Of a stretch of 32,151 nucleotides of DNA, positions 11,633 through 20,673 are shown piece by piece. This stretch comes from Spirogloea muscicola (taxonomy: Eukaryota; Streptophyta; Zygnematophyceae; Spirogloeales; Spirogloeaceae). The notes beneath the pieces are model-generated. The model ran no database searches. It saw only the letters and a program-made list of their open reading frames with translations, and was not told the origin of the DNA. The translations under genes were made by a program, and so were the position numbers. Position 1 is the first letter of the stretch; every line of letters begins with the position of its first letter. The stretch spans positions 260,153 to 292,303 of the forward strand of contig WELB01000101.1 of assembly GCA_009602725.1 (NCBI GenBank), written 5' to 3'.

Positions 11633-13161
11633 TTACACCGTAACACTAGAGTACAGGCTTTGGATTGCGACAAGGGAGGACATGGAGAAAGCTTGAGATC
11701 GAGCAAGCTGTGGCATGGCCGGCGCAACGTCAATCCGCCACCGGCCGCGAACCTCGTCAAGCAACTCGTGCAGGTGGCGCTCGTAGTATATGCTGAGGTG
11801 GTCATTGGCTCGAAGGCCGGCCTTGACAGCCCACGGGTAGTAGGTGCCCAAAAGGCTCGCGCGCTGGGCAGTGGTTAGCCGCCATGGACCGCCGATCACG
11901 GACAGTGCCGCCATTGGCATGCCTGTCTGCACGGCCTCGACCATCTTCAAGGCGAGCTCGCCAGGCACAGTCGTTGGCAGCCCAAAGAGGACGTGCCAGA
12001 AGTCATGCACCTCCCTGGCCCTGAGCACAGCAGGAGCATGAATCAATAAGGTAATGGAACAGAAGGGGTCACACACTATCAGGGATGAGAAAGCTCAGTG
12101 GCACACTACTGACTGTGGCGTCTAGGCTCTGAGATTCAGAATGTCAATGCTAACGGTTGCCTGCAAGGGTACTCATCTAACTACCAGACTGTGACTCATG
12201 CTAATTGACAACATAGGATTTGAGGAGAAGCCCTTCCAACACTAAGGAATGAGCAGACTGAGCACGCTCTTTGTACAAGTAATATGACTAATATCACATC
12301 TGGTTTGGTAACAGCAGCCACCTGGCTGCAACGTAGGCCAGCTCAGAGTCATCAACAAAACGGACAGGGGGCCGCTCATCTGCCTGGAAATTGCGGGAGC
12401 CCATGAAGCTGGCATATGCAGCACCGAAAGTGCCGGTGGGCATGTCCCATGCATGCGCCACCGACTGGTTGGTCACACGTGGGCGCTCCTGCAGCAGCTC
12501 CTACAACAATGCCAAGAAAAATGAAACCTGGTGTCAATATACCAAGCTTCAATACTAGGGCTCAGCTATCACAGGCATCTCTGCATGTGCAAATGGTCGT
12601 CAGGTTCTGCAGCCAAATTGGCCTGCACTACAGCTTATTTCCTTCTAATGAGGCAAAAGCTGCGCTAAGCAGCCTCAGCTTTGACAGCCTACTTAAGCGC
12701 TTGGCAAGCTTTACAAGCAAAGTCAACCTGGCTGGAACGTCAAATGTGCCCCATGCCTAGAGAATGAAGTTAGATGGAATATCTTTGCTCAAAAACTTGT
12801 CCTAGGATCAGGCTTGAAGCTGAGAAATAAGGTGAACGTCCACCAGCAGCTGATCGACCGTACAGAGGCATTGACCAAGTCATTGTGATCAGAAAAGCTC
12901 CTGGTGAAGATCTTCAAATCCAAATGCAAGCTCCCTCCCTAGCTCTAAGGAATCAGTATATGTTCAGAGAGTGTTGAGCCAATATTGAGATGCAAGCGCT
13001 CACCCTGCCCTCCTGCGATGTGGCCATGCGGTCGCGCATACGTGCAAAAGCACGCTCCCCTGTAGTCTCCCCGAGCGCTGCGACGAGGTCCGCCCTAGCA
13101 GGGTCTGCCAGCGCCCCCACTGCTGAGCCCACAGCGATTGCCAGTCTTTGAATGCCCAACA
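11633..13161 (-). CDS. COQ4: COQ4-like ubiquinone biosynthesis protein (N-terminal exon not found)
   Basis: COQ4 acts in the mitochondrial matrix on the inner membrane, where it organises the coenzyme Q biosynthetic complex and supports oxidative decarboxylation of the ring. Three exons on the minus strand are clear: 13161-13004 ([20 protein letters not shown], then GETTG), 12500-12322 ([20 protein letters not shown], then GSRNF and RPPVRF) and 12020-11633. The last exon begins inside [15 protein letters not shown] and carries the family zinc motif HDxxH-x11-E (HDFWH ... E) followed by LSVIGG. Reading phases match at both junctions, and the stop is TAA at 11633-11635. The upstream exon with the mitochondrial presequence and the usual LYPxHxP segment was not identified. 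The 13161 border is the best phase-compatible acceptor, not a proven one. The gene converges on MED14. Confidence 0.88.
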
Positions 13162-14220
13162 CTGTGCAGCGCAGGTGCAGCAATGCACCAAAACAACACA
13201 TGTCAGGTTGAGACAGCGCAAAGCAGGCTTCAGAAGGCGCAGTCTTCACGCGACTGGCATACTGACCAGCCTGGGGCTGGAACAACAGCCTGAAACCTAG
13301 GCCTGACTACTTTACTTCTGCAACCTTTACATCTCGACTCTGGATCCTAGGCCCATCTCCAGCGCTACATGTGCAAGCACGTGAAGAGCTTGTACTATTG
13401 CTGGCAGCCTCAGTTACAAATGGCTCTTGCTCACACCCACATTGCCTGGAGCTTCCGCCCCTCAGCTGGGCTGCGGCTGCAGCGCAGTCACCTAGTAAAG
13501 CAAGGGAAGGAGGTCGCATGCAACAGTCAGGCAGGCTTCAGGGATCAGGGTTTAAAGGAAGTTAGGGGGTTTAGGATTTGAGATTAGGATAAAGGATTCA
13601 GGGGTTTATGGTACAGTATTGGCTGGCTGCTTCCACCTTCTGTAACAGCAGGTACTGAAGCCTTGCGGCAACATGGACACACCTTTCTTGGCTGGCAGGG
13701 CTCAAAGTGTGTCAAGTATAGGGGTCTAGAATTTCTGGGACTTGGGATGAAGTCTTCTCGGAGCTTAAGCGGTAGTGGGCGTTGTGTTGCCGTGCTCCCA
13801 CCTGGCCATTGCAGGGGTCCCCGTGGCCCCATCTCCTCCACTCTGCGCAGGGGCTAGATGGCCAGATGCTGGGCGGCCGCCGTCAAGCCTCTCAAAGGCA
13901 GCTCGGACGCCGGTGCACCGTCGTCGTGGTCTCGCGCCTCACAAGGCAACAGCTGCGGCACCCCAGCAACCTCAGCTCGCTACTGCCAATGCCTGCTACT
14001 GCCAATGGCTCTTGCCGCGAATCACTTGAGTCCCAGCGCTGCAGAGCGCCGCTGCCGCGAGCTTCTATGTGGCCGCCCATCCTTAGCGGCAGGACGGCAA
14101 CGTGGGCAATCCACGCCCCGTGACGAGGACCAGAAGGCTGCGCTCTACTGCTTAGGTCCGCGCGCACAGTGGCTGACTGCAGCTCCGGCCTCTGCTTGCA
14201 GACCTTGGGACGTAGGGGTG
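13162..14220. other. Gene-poor stretch upstream of COQ4
   Basis: The missing COQ4 first exon should lie here or further right on the minus strand, but I could not place it. An open frame of about 130 codons at 13858-14253 (+) has biased composition and no recognisable motif, so I do not call it. A degenerate TTTAGGG-like tract sits at about 13548-13608. The rest shows nothing I can support. Confidence 0.4.
13548..13608 (+). repeat. Degenerate telomere-like (TTTAGGG-type) tract
   Basis: The plus strand reads as imperfect 6-8 base units such as GGGTTTA, GTTAGGG, GGTTTAGGA and GGGGTTTAT. They resemble the plant and green-algal telomere repeat TTTAGGG but never form a clean array. It lies in non-coding sequence upstream of COQ4. 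Similar tracts occur around 20515-20545 and 21485-21535. Confidence 0.4.
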
Positions 14221-14423
14221 TTAATCACGTCGATTAACAAAGATGGTGCTTAGAAACGGGCCATGGCTGTGAAACAAAAATGGCTCTCCCAAAGGGGGCA
14301 ATGGCTGTGAAAAGGCCAGCCCGAAGGTAGTGGACAAGGGGCTGGAAAGAAAGCGTGGCCAGATTGACTGGTGGCTAGAAAGGTTAGCCCAAAGAGAGAG
14401 AGAAGGCGCGCGGGGCGCATGAA

Positions 14424-14491
14424 TTGAAAGGGAGGCCAATTCAAGCCAATACATTGTTCAGGCAGAGTCGAGTGCAGACTAAACAATGCTA
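14424..14491 (+). repeat. Dispersed repeat family B, copy 1
   Basis: GAAAGGGAGGCCAATT, then CCAATACATTGTTCAGGCAG, is shared in direct orientation with 20383-20450, and similarity continues for about 65 bp with substitutions. A shorter related piece (AAAGGGAGGCCA) occurs at about 14637. It does not encode anything recognisable. Confidence 0.7.
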
Positions 14492-14693
14492 CATAATACG
14501 GAGACCTAATCTAAGGTACCTAAGATGACATTAGTACCCACGGGTGAGCACAAACAAATCTGACAAGCTAACATGGTGAATAATTCTGCGCCAGCGGGGT
14601 CCCGCAAAGAAAGGCGCGCAGTGCGCATGAACATCAAAGGGAGGCCACCTTAAACAAGAAGTCCTGGGAATGGGGTGATATATTGGCTAAGGA

Positions 14694-14749
14694 ATGGAGT
14701 GTGCATTAAGTGATGGAGGGCCTGTGTGGCCAAGTACAAAGGCAAGCAT
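14694..14749 (+). repeat. Dispersed repeat, copy 2 (matches 399-453)
   Basis: This is the second copy of the roughly 55-bp repeat found in MED14 intron 2, in the same orientation, with a few substitutions. It lies in the repeat cluster left of the F-box gene. Confidence 0.7.
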
Positions 14750-14859
14750 ATTGACAGATGTACATTACCTGCTGCCAAGCTGACGCGCTCAGTAACCTCG
14801 AGTCAGCACATACGAAATGCGGCTGCTGACATTAATAAAGGGATTCTAAGAAGCCAGCC

Positions 14860-15000
14860 AGATGCATACAGGTGTTCATGACAGAGTCACAGGCTAGGCA
14901 GACAGGGCGCCCTAGTACCCCCGTGTCAGCAGTAGGAAGTCAGATGAGCTGAGGGGAGGAAGAGCAATTCCACTGCGCAAGCCAGAGGCTGCTGCAAGAG
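14860..15000 (-). mobile_element. Non-LTR retroelement 3' tail, inverted copy
   Basis: Read on the minus strand, this is a copy of the 3' end of the element at 28.7-29.8 kb. It starts in the end of the ORF (GCCTCTGGCTTGCGCAG), passes CTCATCTGACTTCCTACTGC and GGCGCCCTGTCTGCCTAG, and ends near GTATGCATCTGGCTGGC. It has scattered substitutions and no coding capacity. It is a heavily 5'-truncated insertion. Confidence 0.8.
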
Positions 15001-15267
15001 AAGAAGTGGCACTCACAATGGGGGCAAGGGCTGTAAAAAGCCAGCCCGAAATGAGTTAACAAGTGGTCGAAGGGGCCAAAAATGACTTAGCAGCTACGAA
15101 GGGGCCGGAAGAAGCTGTCAGAACGGGGGGAGGATAGACCACTCAGTAGTTACGAGTAAGAAGTGCTGCAAGGGCGCGACCAGCCCGGCGATGTACTGTA
15201 CATAGTGGTCGCTGACTGGCCCGAACATCGGACGGCAAGGGGGCAGAGCGGCTGCCGCATGCTCTGA

Positions 15268-17406
15268 CGGCCGCCGTCGGGCAGACGGCGTGGCCAGCCG
15301 CCGTCAAAGTTCGAACCGCGCGCCCCTGCAGGCGGGCCCGGTGCATGGGGCCCTCGGTGTCATCAGTTGGCGGCCTCCGCAGTCGCGCCCGCGGCCAGCA
15401 GCTCGCCGACCGCCGCCATCAATCGCCTGTCGGACGAGACTCTCACGGCCGTGCTGGCCCGCGCCGCCGCAAGGCCCGACGCCCCGCCGGCCTGGGCAGT
15501 GATCGTGCGCGTGTGCCGTCGGTGGCGCCGCCTTGCCAAAGCGTCCGTCACGGAGGTGTGCCTGCGGGACCGGGAGCGCAGCATTGGATGCACTGCTTAC
15601 GCCCTTGAATACGCGCCCGCGCCCCACGAGTCCTATGGCCGGGGCGAGCCGGCGCTGCTCGGCCCTGCGCTGGCCTCCACCTTCCCGGCTTTGACGCGCC
15701 TCACCCTCAGCTTGAAACACGTTCGAGAAGATGATCTTCGCCTTCTGACGAGTGTCACGACGCTCACAGACATGCGAGTAAGGCTAGCATACGACAACAC
15801 CAGATTCTGCGACGACAGGACAGGCACCATGAAACTCCGGCGCTTTCAGAATCTCAGGTCGCTCTCCAGCGTGATGCGAGGGCTGAGCTTGTACAGACTT
15901 CTTCTTGCCCTTGATTGACATAACCGGCTTCACGGCTCTTGAAAGTCTCTCATTGACCTGCTCTCATGCTACTGGTGAGCGCTGCGCTCTTCGTGCTGCC
16001 AGATTGCCATCTCGTCCACAACAATTGCAAGATTGCAAGATTGCAAGATTGCAAGATTGCAAGATTGATCCTGCTGCCAACGTTAGCCCCGGAACAAATG
16101 CTCAGCTTGGTCACGCACGTGCGTTTTGCAGATGCGGACATCCAGGCCATCACTGCCGATTGCCGGTGCATCAGAGCTCGAAATACACGACTGTGGTGGA
16201 TACACCGATGCCAGCTTGCAGTCGATCGCCAAGAATTCCAGGCAGCTGCGCAGGTTCTGCACAAGCAATTGCGATAACTTCACGGTTGGCGGATTTGAGT
16301 GTTTGGCCACAGGGTGCTCCCTGCTGCAGCACATTGGCGTGGTGAATTGTCCAAGGGTGTCCATGGCAGCGGCTCATGCGGTTCTGACGCTTTGCCACGA
16401 GCTCAGGAGGCTCCAGATCCAGCGAAGCTGGGGTGACAGATGGCTACAGCCCCCAAACAGGGGCAGCCTGGACTTATCGCGGCTGACTGTGGTGGATCTC
16501 TGCATTCCTGACGGTGCAGATGATATCATCACTGCCATTGCAACCTTGGCAATCTCTTGCACAAATCTGCAAGAGCTCACTGCGCGAGCTGACCACAATC
16601 AAGACCCCAACTGTGACAGGCCCGATCCTTTGAAAGATTGCCATCCCACACCGGCGCTCGTGAAGATGACGTTCACTGGATTTCAATTAAGCACGATAAC
16701 ATTTGCTACATTCCTGCTCAAGGCCACCCGGCTGCGGAGCTTGGCATTGACATCCTGCAAGATAGTAGGTGCTATGCCAGAACCTTTTCCCCCAATATCT
16801 CTCCAGACCCTCGAGTGTCGTGACTGCACCCCTGGACCGGTGACCGACTTCTGGGAATTTGGTGACTTCTGGGAGTTTGGCACGTGGTGCCCTGGATTGA
16901 CATCCCTGCTGACAAATTCACATTGTCAAGGCGAAATGTTGGCTCTGTCACTTGCTGGTTGTAGCAAGCTGGTGCGCCTCGAGATAGGGAACTACTGTGA
17001 GAAGGACTACAGGCCATGGTCTTTTAGCACCATTCCTCAACTTGGGGCTTTGAGATACCTCACTTGCTGGAGCGTGCACCAGAAGGATTTGGAATATCTT
17101 GCAAGCCTGTGCTCAGGGCTGCAAGCAGTATGTTTCAAAGGCAGTGCACCCCACAAGGAGGCCCTCCGTGTCCTTCTCTATGTTTGCACTAAATTGATAA
17201 CTGTTAGAATAGCGGACGGTATAGACAAGATGAATAGCTTGGCATCTGTTCAGCACTGTCTGCGAGGCGAGGCGAGCCGAGGCAGTGTGGATGAGGCACT
17301 CAACTTAGAGAAAGTAGATGGAGACTGGGAACTTGGTGAAGAAGAAAAAGGGACTTGGTGCGATCACAAATATCGAGTTCACCGCTCGGAGTGTCAGGAT
17401 GACTGA
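15268..17406 (+). pseudogene. F-box/leucine-rich-repeat protein gene, probably disrupted
   Basis: The first open block (15268-15777) encodes an F-box-like segment, INRLSDETLTAVLARAA followed by VIVRVCRRWRRLA, expected to bind SKP1 in an SCF ubiquitin ligase. It then enters leucine-rich repeats (LTRLTLSL, LRLLTSVTTL). Repeats continue in 15897-15974 (FTALESLSLTC), 16087 to about 16168 (ADADIQAITADCR) and about 16172-17406 (LEIHDCGGYTD ... ending SECQDD). Exons 2 and 3 fit a GT-AG intron at 15975-16086 in phase. However, the repeat register changes frame near 16165-16175 without room for an intron, the exon 1/2 junction cannot be joined in phase, and no in-frame ATG follows the stop at 15265. 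A tandem DFWEFG duplication lies at 16847-16882. Either this is a recent pseudogene or the assembly has base errors. Retroelement debris flanks it on both sides. Confidence 0.6.
16024..16063 (+). repeat. Tandem 8-bp repeat (ATTGCAAG) x5
   Basis: Five perfect consecutive copies of ATTGCAAG end 23 bases before the inferred acceptor at 16086, inside the F-box gene intron 15975-16086. Such short tandem arrays are length-variable by slippage. It sits where a branch point would be expected. Confidence 0.95.
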
Positions 17407-17794
17407 TATTGATTTAATGCTTTACCAACATTGCCCATTGCTAAGTATTTTCTTTGCAGACAAGCAGCATGGACTACAGCTTGCTTTGGCAGGTGCGTAA
17501 CATCGAACTGCATGCAGCAGTCACAACTTCGGCGGACATGCTCCAGCTACTTGACCAGCAAATCATGGTGCAGGCTTGCCAACAGTGGAGGAGGCCTGAT
17601 CGACATACTTGGTCGTCTGATTGTATGGATTAGATTATGCACATGCCAGCTCCGCAAAAGTGAGAGAGAGTACATGGCATCTCTACATAAGGGCCCCAGG
17701 CTCTCGCCATCACTCCAGCAGTGAAGGACGCGCAAGCTGCCTACATTCAAGCAAGAAAGTAGAGCTTGGCCAGTGTCATGCCCGGGCGCGTAGC
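17407..17794. other. Spacer between F-box gene and retroelement remnant
   Basis: About 390 bp follow the F-box gene stop. I see no coding block continuing the leucine-rich repeats, no RNA gene and no recognisable repeat. Confidence 0.4.
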
Positions 17795-17895
17795 GTCGTC
17801 GTAGCGTCGGCTAGAGGGCGGTTGGGCGGAACCGGCCAGGGCTAACAAAAAAAATCAAAATAAGAAAACCGCCCTCTAGCCGACGCTACGACGAC
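17795..17895. repeat. Perfect 29-bp inverted repeat with 43-bp spacer
   Basis: Positions 17795-17823 are exactly complementary to 17867-17895 (core GTAGCGTCGGCTAGAGGGCG). The spacer contains an A-rich run. The right arm ends directly where the truncated minus-strand gag fragment begins, so this could be the terminal hairpin of an insertion, or a fold created at the break that truncated gag. Confidence 0.9.
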
Positions 17896-17896
17896 G

Positions 17897-18345
17897 GGCC
17901 TTGAGCAGCTCCAGTTCGGTGGAAGGGCTGGCCTGTGCAACGGCTGGCGACGCGGCTGCGCTTCTGGCCGCCCGAGACGCCGCGTGAGCCTGCCGCTGCA
18001 CCGGCCGCTGCTCTGGATGCAGCGTCCAACAGGTCTCCGCCCCGTGACCTTCCTCACCGCAATGGGTGCACCGCACGCCAGCCCCCCTAGGGCAATCCCT
18101 CTTGGTATGCCCGGGCTGGTTGCACGTGTAGCAAAGACCGGCCCCAGCCGGCCCGGCTGGTACTACCGCAGCCGCCGCCATGCCCTGCTTGCTGGGCACC
18201 CGCCACTGTCTCGGCTAAGTCCCAGACCACTGCCGCGGCTGGACAGCCGGCCTCGCTTCACCCTTCACCGACACCGCCAAATCCACTGCCTTGCCCGCGA
18301 AATGGCGTTCCACATCGTCCGCGAGCTCCGCCAGAGCAGGGAAGG
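17897..18345 (-). pseudogene. Ty3/gypsy gag fragment with two CCHC zinc knuckles (left arm)
   Basis: Read on the minus strand, this encodes the nucleocapsid part of a retrotransposon Gag. It has ELADDVERHFAGKAVD, then a first knuckle CYTCNQPGHTKRDC and a second CTHCGEEGHGAETC, both of the CX2CX4HX4C type that packages element RNA. It then reads TELELLKA and stops matching at 17897. An in-frame TAG at 18215-18217 interrupts it; the right-hand copy has a Gln codon there. It is the mirror image of 19346-19790 and stands head-to-head with the RT fragment that starts at 18346. Confidence 0.88.
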
Positions 18346-18998
18346 AGAAGCTGCCCCACGAGTGGGATGTGGGCGAGGAGTTGTCCAACGAGGAGCGGAA
18401 GCACTTTTTGGACCTGCTGGAGAAGCATAGGCTGACTTTCGCCTTCTCGATGGCGGAGCTTGGCACTTGTCAGCTTGGGGAGATGTCGATTGCGTTGACC
18501 ACAGCAGAGCCGGTGCACCGGCGGAGGCACCGGCTCGGCCCGGTGGAGTGGGCGCTGGTCCAGGCGCGCTGCGAGGAGCTAATGCAGGTTGGGCTCATCG
18601 AGGAGTCGGAGTCCCAATACGCGGCGCCAACGGTGATGCCGGCGAAGAAGGACCTCTTTGGCCAGTGGACGGAGAAGTATATGTGCGGGGATTACCGCGC
18701 CTTGAATGAGGTGACGCAGCCCGATCGCTACCCCATGCCTACCCCGGAGGAGATCTTTGATGAGCTGGGGGCAGCGTGCGTGTTTAGCGTGCTGGACCTG
18801 CGCCAGGGCTTCAACCAGATTGGAATTAAGCTGGAGGACAGGGCGAAGACAGCATTTTGGGGAGCGGAGCGGCTCTATCATTGGACGCGCATGTCCTTCG
18901 GGTTGCGCAATGCCCCGGCCAGGTTTCAGCGGGTCATGGATCAGGTCTTGGCGGGGTTGCGCTTCGCCTGATATTACATTGACGATGTGTTGGTGTTT
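18346..18998 (+). pseudogene. Ty3/gypsy reverse transcriptase fragment (plus-strand arm)
   Basis: This encodes the N-terminal half of a Ty3-type reverse transcriptase, which copies element RNA into DNA. It opens with KLPHEWDVGEELSNEERKHF, continues to RRRHRLGPVEWALV and GLIEESESQYAAP, then CGDYRALNEVTQPDRYPMPT, FSVLDLRQGFNQI, MSFGLRNAPARFQRVMD, and the catalytic YIDDVLVF box. A TGA directly before YYIDD replaces a sense codon, and the sequence ends just after the catalytic box. There is no RNase H or integrase. From 18681 to 18994 it is mirrored by 19018-19330. Confidence 0.9.
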
Positions 18999-19017
18999 AG
19001 CACAACGGTGGCAGAGC

Positions 19018-19330
19018 ACCAACACATCGTCAACGTAACATCTGGCGAAGCGCAACCCCGCCAAGACCTGATCCATGACCCGCTGAAACCTGGCCGGGGC
19101 ATTGCGCAACCCGAAGGGCATGCGCGTCCAATGATAGAGCCGCTCCGCTCCCAAAATGCTGTCTTCGCCCTGTCCTCCAGCTTGATTCCAATCTGGTTGA
19201 AGCCCTGGCGCAGGTCCAGCACGCTAAACACGCACGCTCCCCCCAGCTCATCAAAGATCTCCTCCGGGGTAGGCATCGGGTAGCGATCGGGCTGCGTCAC
19301 CTCATTCAAGGCGCGGTAATCCCCGCACAT
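19018..19330 (-). pseudogene. Ty3/gypsy reverse transcriptase fragment (minus-strand arm)
   Basis: This is the inverted copy of 18681-18994. It starts at CGDYRALNEV, passes DELGGACVFSVLDLRQ, and reaches CYVDDVLV near the centre. One base is missing at the TAFWG site, which shifts the frame, so no enzyme can be made. The two arms differ at several positions (for example GAACVF against GGACVF), so this is not simply one molecule read twice. Confidence 0.9.
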
Positions 19331-19345
19331 CCTCGCACATCCCCG

Positions 19346-20099
19346 CTCTGGCGGAGCTCGCGGACGATGTGGAACGCCATTTCGCGGGCAAGGCAGTGGA
19401 TTGTGCGGTGTCGGTGAAGGGTGAAGCGAGGCCGGCTGTCCAGCCGCGGCAGTGGTCTGGGACTCAGCCGAGACAGTGGCGGGTGCCCAGCAAGCAGGGC
19501 ATGGCGGCGGCTGCAGTAGTACCAGCCGGGCCGGCTGGGGCCGGTCTTTGCTACACGTGCAACCAGCCCGGGCATACCAAGAGGGATTGCTCGAGGGGGG
19601 CTGGCATGCGGTGCACCCATTGCGGTAAGGCAGGTCACGGGGCGGAGACCTCTTGGACGCTGCATCCAGAGCAGCGGCCGGTGCAGCGGCAGGCTCACGC
19701 AGCGCGTCTCGGGCGGTCAGAAGCGCAGCCGCGTCGCCAGCCGTTGCACAGGCCAGCCCGTCCACCGAACTGGAGCTGCTCAAGGCGCAGGTCGCGCAGA
19801 TGCAAGCTACAATGGAAGCCACCGCCACGGCAGCGCAGGCGGAGCAGCGGCGGAGAGAAGAAGAGGAGGCTGACCACCGTCACCGTTATGGTATGGGTGT
19901 CCAGTTTGTTGACGCAGCAATGGCGGGGCGGCATGGGCGTGGTAGCCGCCAGCCGCCAGAGGATGCAGCTGCCTCAGTCCAGGCAGCTGGGGGGGGTGGT
20001 GTGGTGACTTCTCTGCCACATTCTTTGCAGGTCTGCTCATCTGGTAGTAAGGCCATGCAGGGCAGGCTGCTGCTGGCCAAGCAGAGTCCTGGCCTGTAG
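19346..20099 (+). pseudogene. Ty3/gypsy gag fragment (right arm) with C-terminal extension
   Basis: This is the plus-strand counterpart of the left gag arm, starting at ELADDVERHFAGKAVD. The first knuckle, CYTCNQPGHTKRDC, is intact. The second reads CTHCGKAGHGAETS and has lost its last cysteine. A 2-base insertion near 19699 shifts the frame into the one that continues as TELELLKAQVAQMQ, an Ala/Gln/Glu-rich probable coiled coil, and stops at 20097-20099. The extension beyond 19790 has no partner in the left arm. Confidence 0.85.
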
Positions 20100-20673
20100 G
20101 CGGAGCTTCAGGTGTGGCACTTCGACGCATTGTGAGCGCTATACGGGCAGGCACGACACCAGGGGGCCCGCAACCTGGAGACTACTTTCTCCTACCTGCG
20201 GCTGCTCAACAGAAGAAAGTGCTCAACAAAGCTTACTGAGTGCCCCGTGGCCACTTGAGTCACTGTGTGCTTAGCGCTTTCTCTAGCTATTCAGACTTGC
20301 ATCTACTGACTAAGAGGTTACTGAGAGTCCCCTGGCTGATGTCTTAGTCCTTCGCACGCCGGCTCCTTCAGACCTGATGAAACGAAAGGGAGGCCAATTG
20401 ATGCCAATACATTGTTCAGGCAGAATCTGGTGCAAAATGAACAAGGCTGCCTACAGAAAGTGCTCGCCCATTGAGGATAGGGGCTGGAACAGCCAGCCCA
20501 AAACAATACAGAAGGTTCAGGGTTGTGGGTTCCGGGTTTAGAAGAAGCGGCTGCTGATAGGGAGAGACCGAGGCGGCGGCTGTTGCCTTCAGGAAGTGTC
20601 CCAGTAACAAGCAGGCCCCCGTTGGCCAGGCCGCCTCCGCACTCCGACCCGGCGCCGCAGGCCCGCCGCCGCC
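20100..20673. other. Spacer left of the methyltransferase gene
   Basis: No gene is visible. Positions 20383-20450 hold the second copy of repeat family B, and 20515-20545 is a degenerate GGGTTTAG-like tract. The promoter and 5' untranslated region of the methyltransferase gene should lie at its right end, but I see no defining motif. Confidence 0.4.
20383..20450 (+). repeat. Dispersed repeat family B, copy 2
   Basis: This is the direct-orientation match to 14424-14491, sharing GGGAGGCCAATT and CCAATACATTGTTCAGGCAG. It lies between the gypsy remnant and the methyltransferase gene. Confidence 0.7.

Larger units (their letters stand above)
14221..15130. repeat. Composite of dispersed repeat fragments
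   Basis: No gene is visible, but several short families overlap. A segment at about 14345-14400 is the inverted counterpart of 29925-29985 (shared core CCAGATTGACTGGTGGCT in this orientation). The segment 14424-14491 recurs directly at 20383-20450, and 14694-14749 recurs at 399-453. The stretch 14860-15000 is an inverted retroelement tail, listed separately. The phrase CCAGCCCGAA also recurs at about 14322 and 15043. This is a nest of decayed transposable-element pieces. Confidence 0.65.

Noticed and set aside
13683-13721. Minus-strand peptide LYLTHFEPCQPRK followed by GT, as the missing COQ4 N-terminal exon
   Set aside because: It loosely resembles LYPxHxP, and the spacing to the next block is right. 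However, the donor phase does not match any acceptor before LAIAVGS, and the preceding peptide is not presequence-like.
13858-14253. A 131-codon ATG-started frame on the plus strand
   Set aside because: The translation is low-complexity Ala/Ser/Arg-rich, with no recognisable motif, and a long frame is open on the other strand as well. This is typical of GC-rich non-coding DNA.
15300-15325. GTTCGAACCGC resembling a tRNA T-arm
   Set aside because: No acceptor stem, D-arm or anticodon arm could be fitted around it. It lies in the open frame upstream of the F-box motif.
16024-16063. CRISPR-like array
   Set aside because: The units are 8 bp with no spacers, and the context is a eukaryotic intron.
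18974-19828. A 284-codon minus-strand frame mixing reverse transcriptase and other sequence
   Set aside because: It reads through the palindrome centre, a frameshifted RT arm and the antisense of gag. Only the short RT blocks are real, and these are annotated separately.
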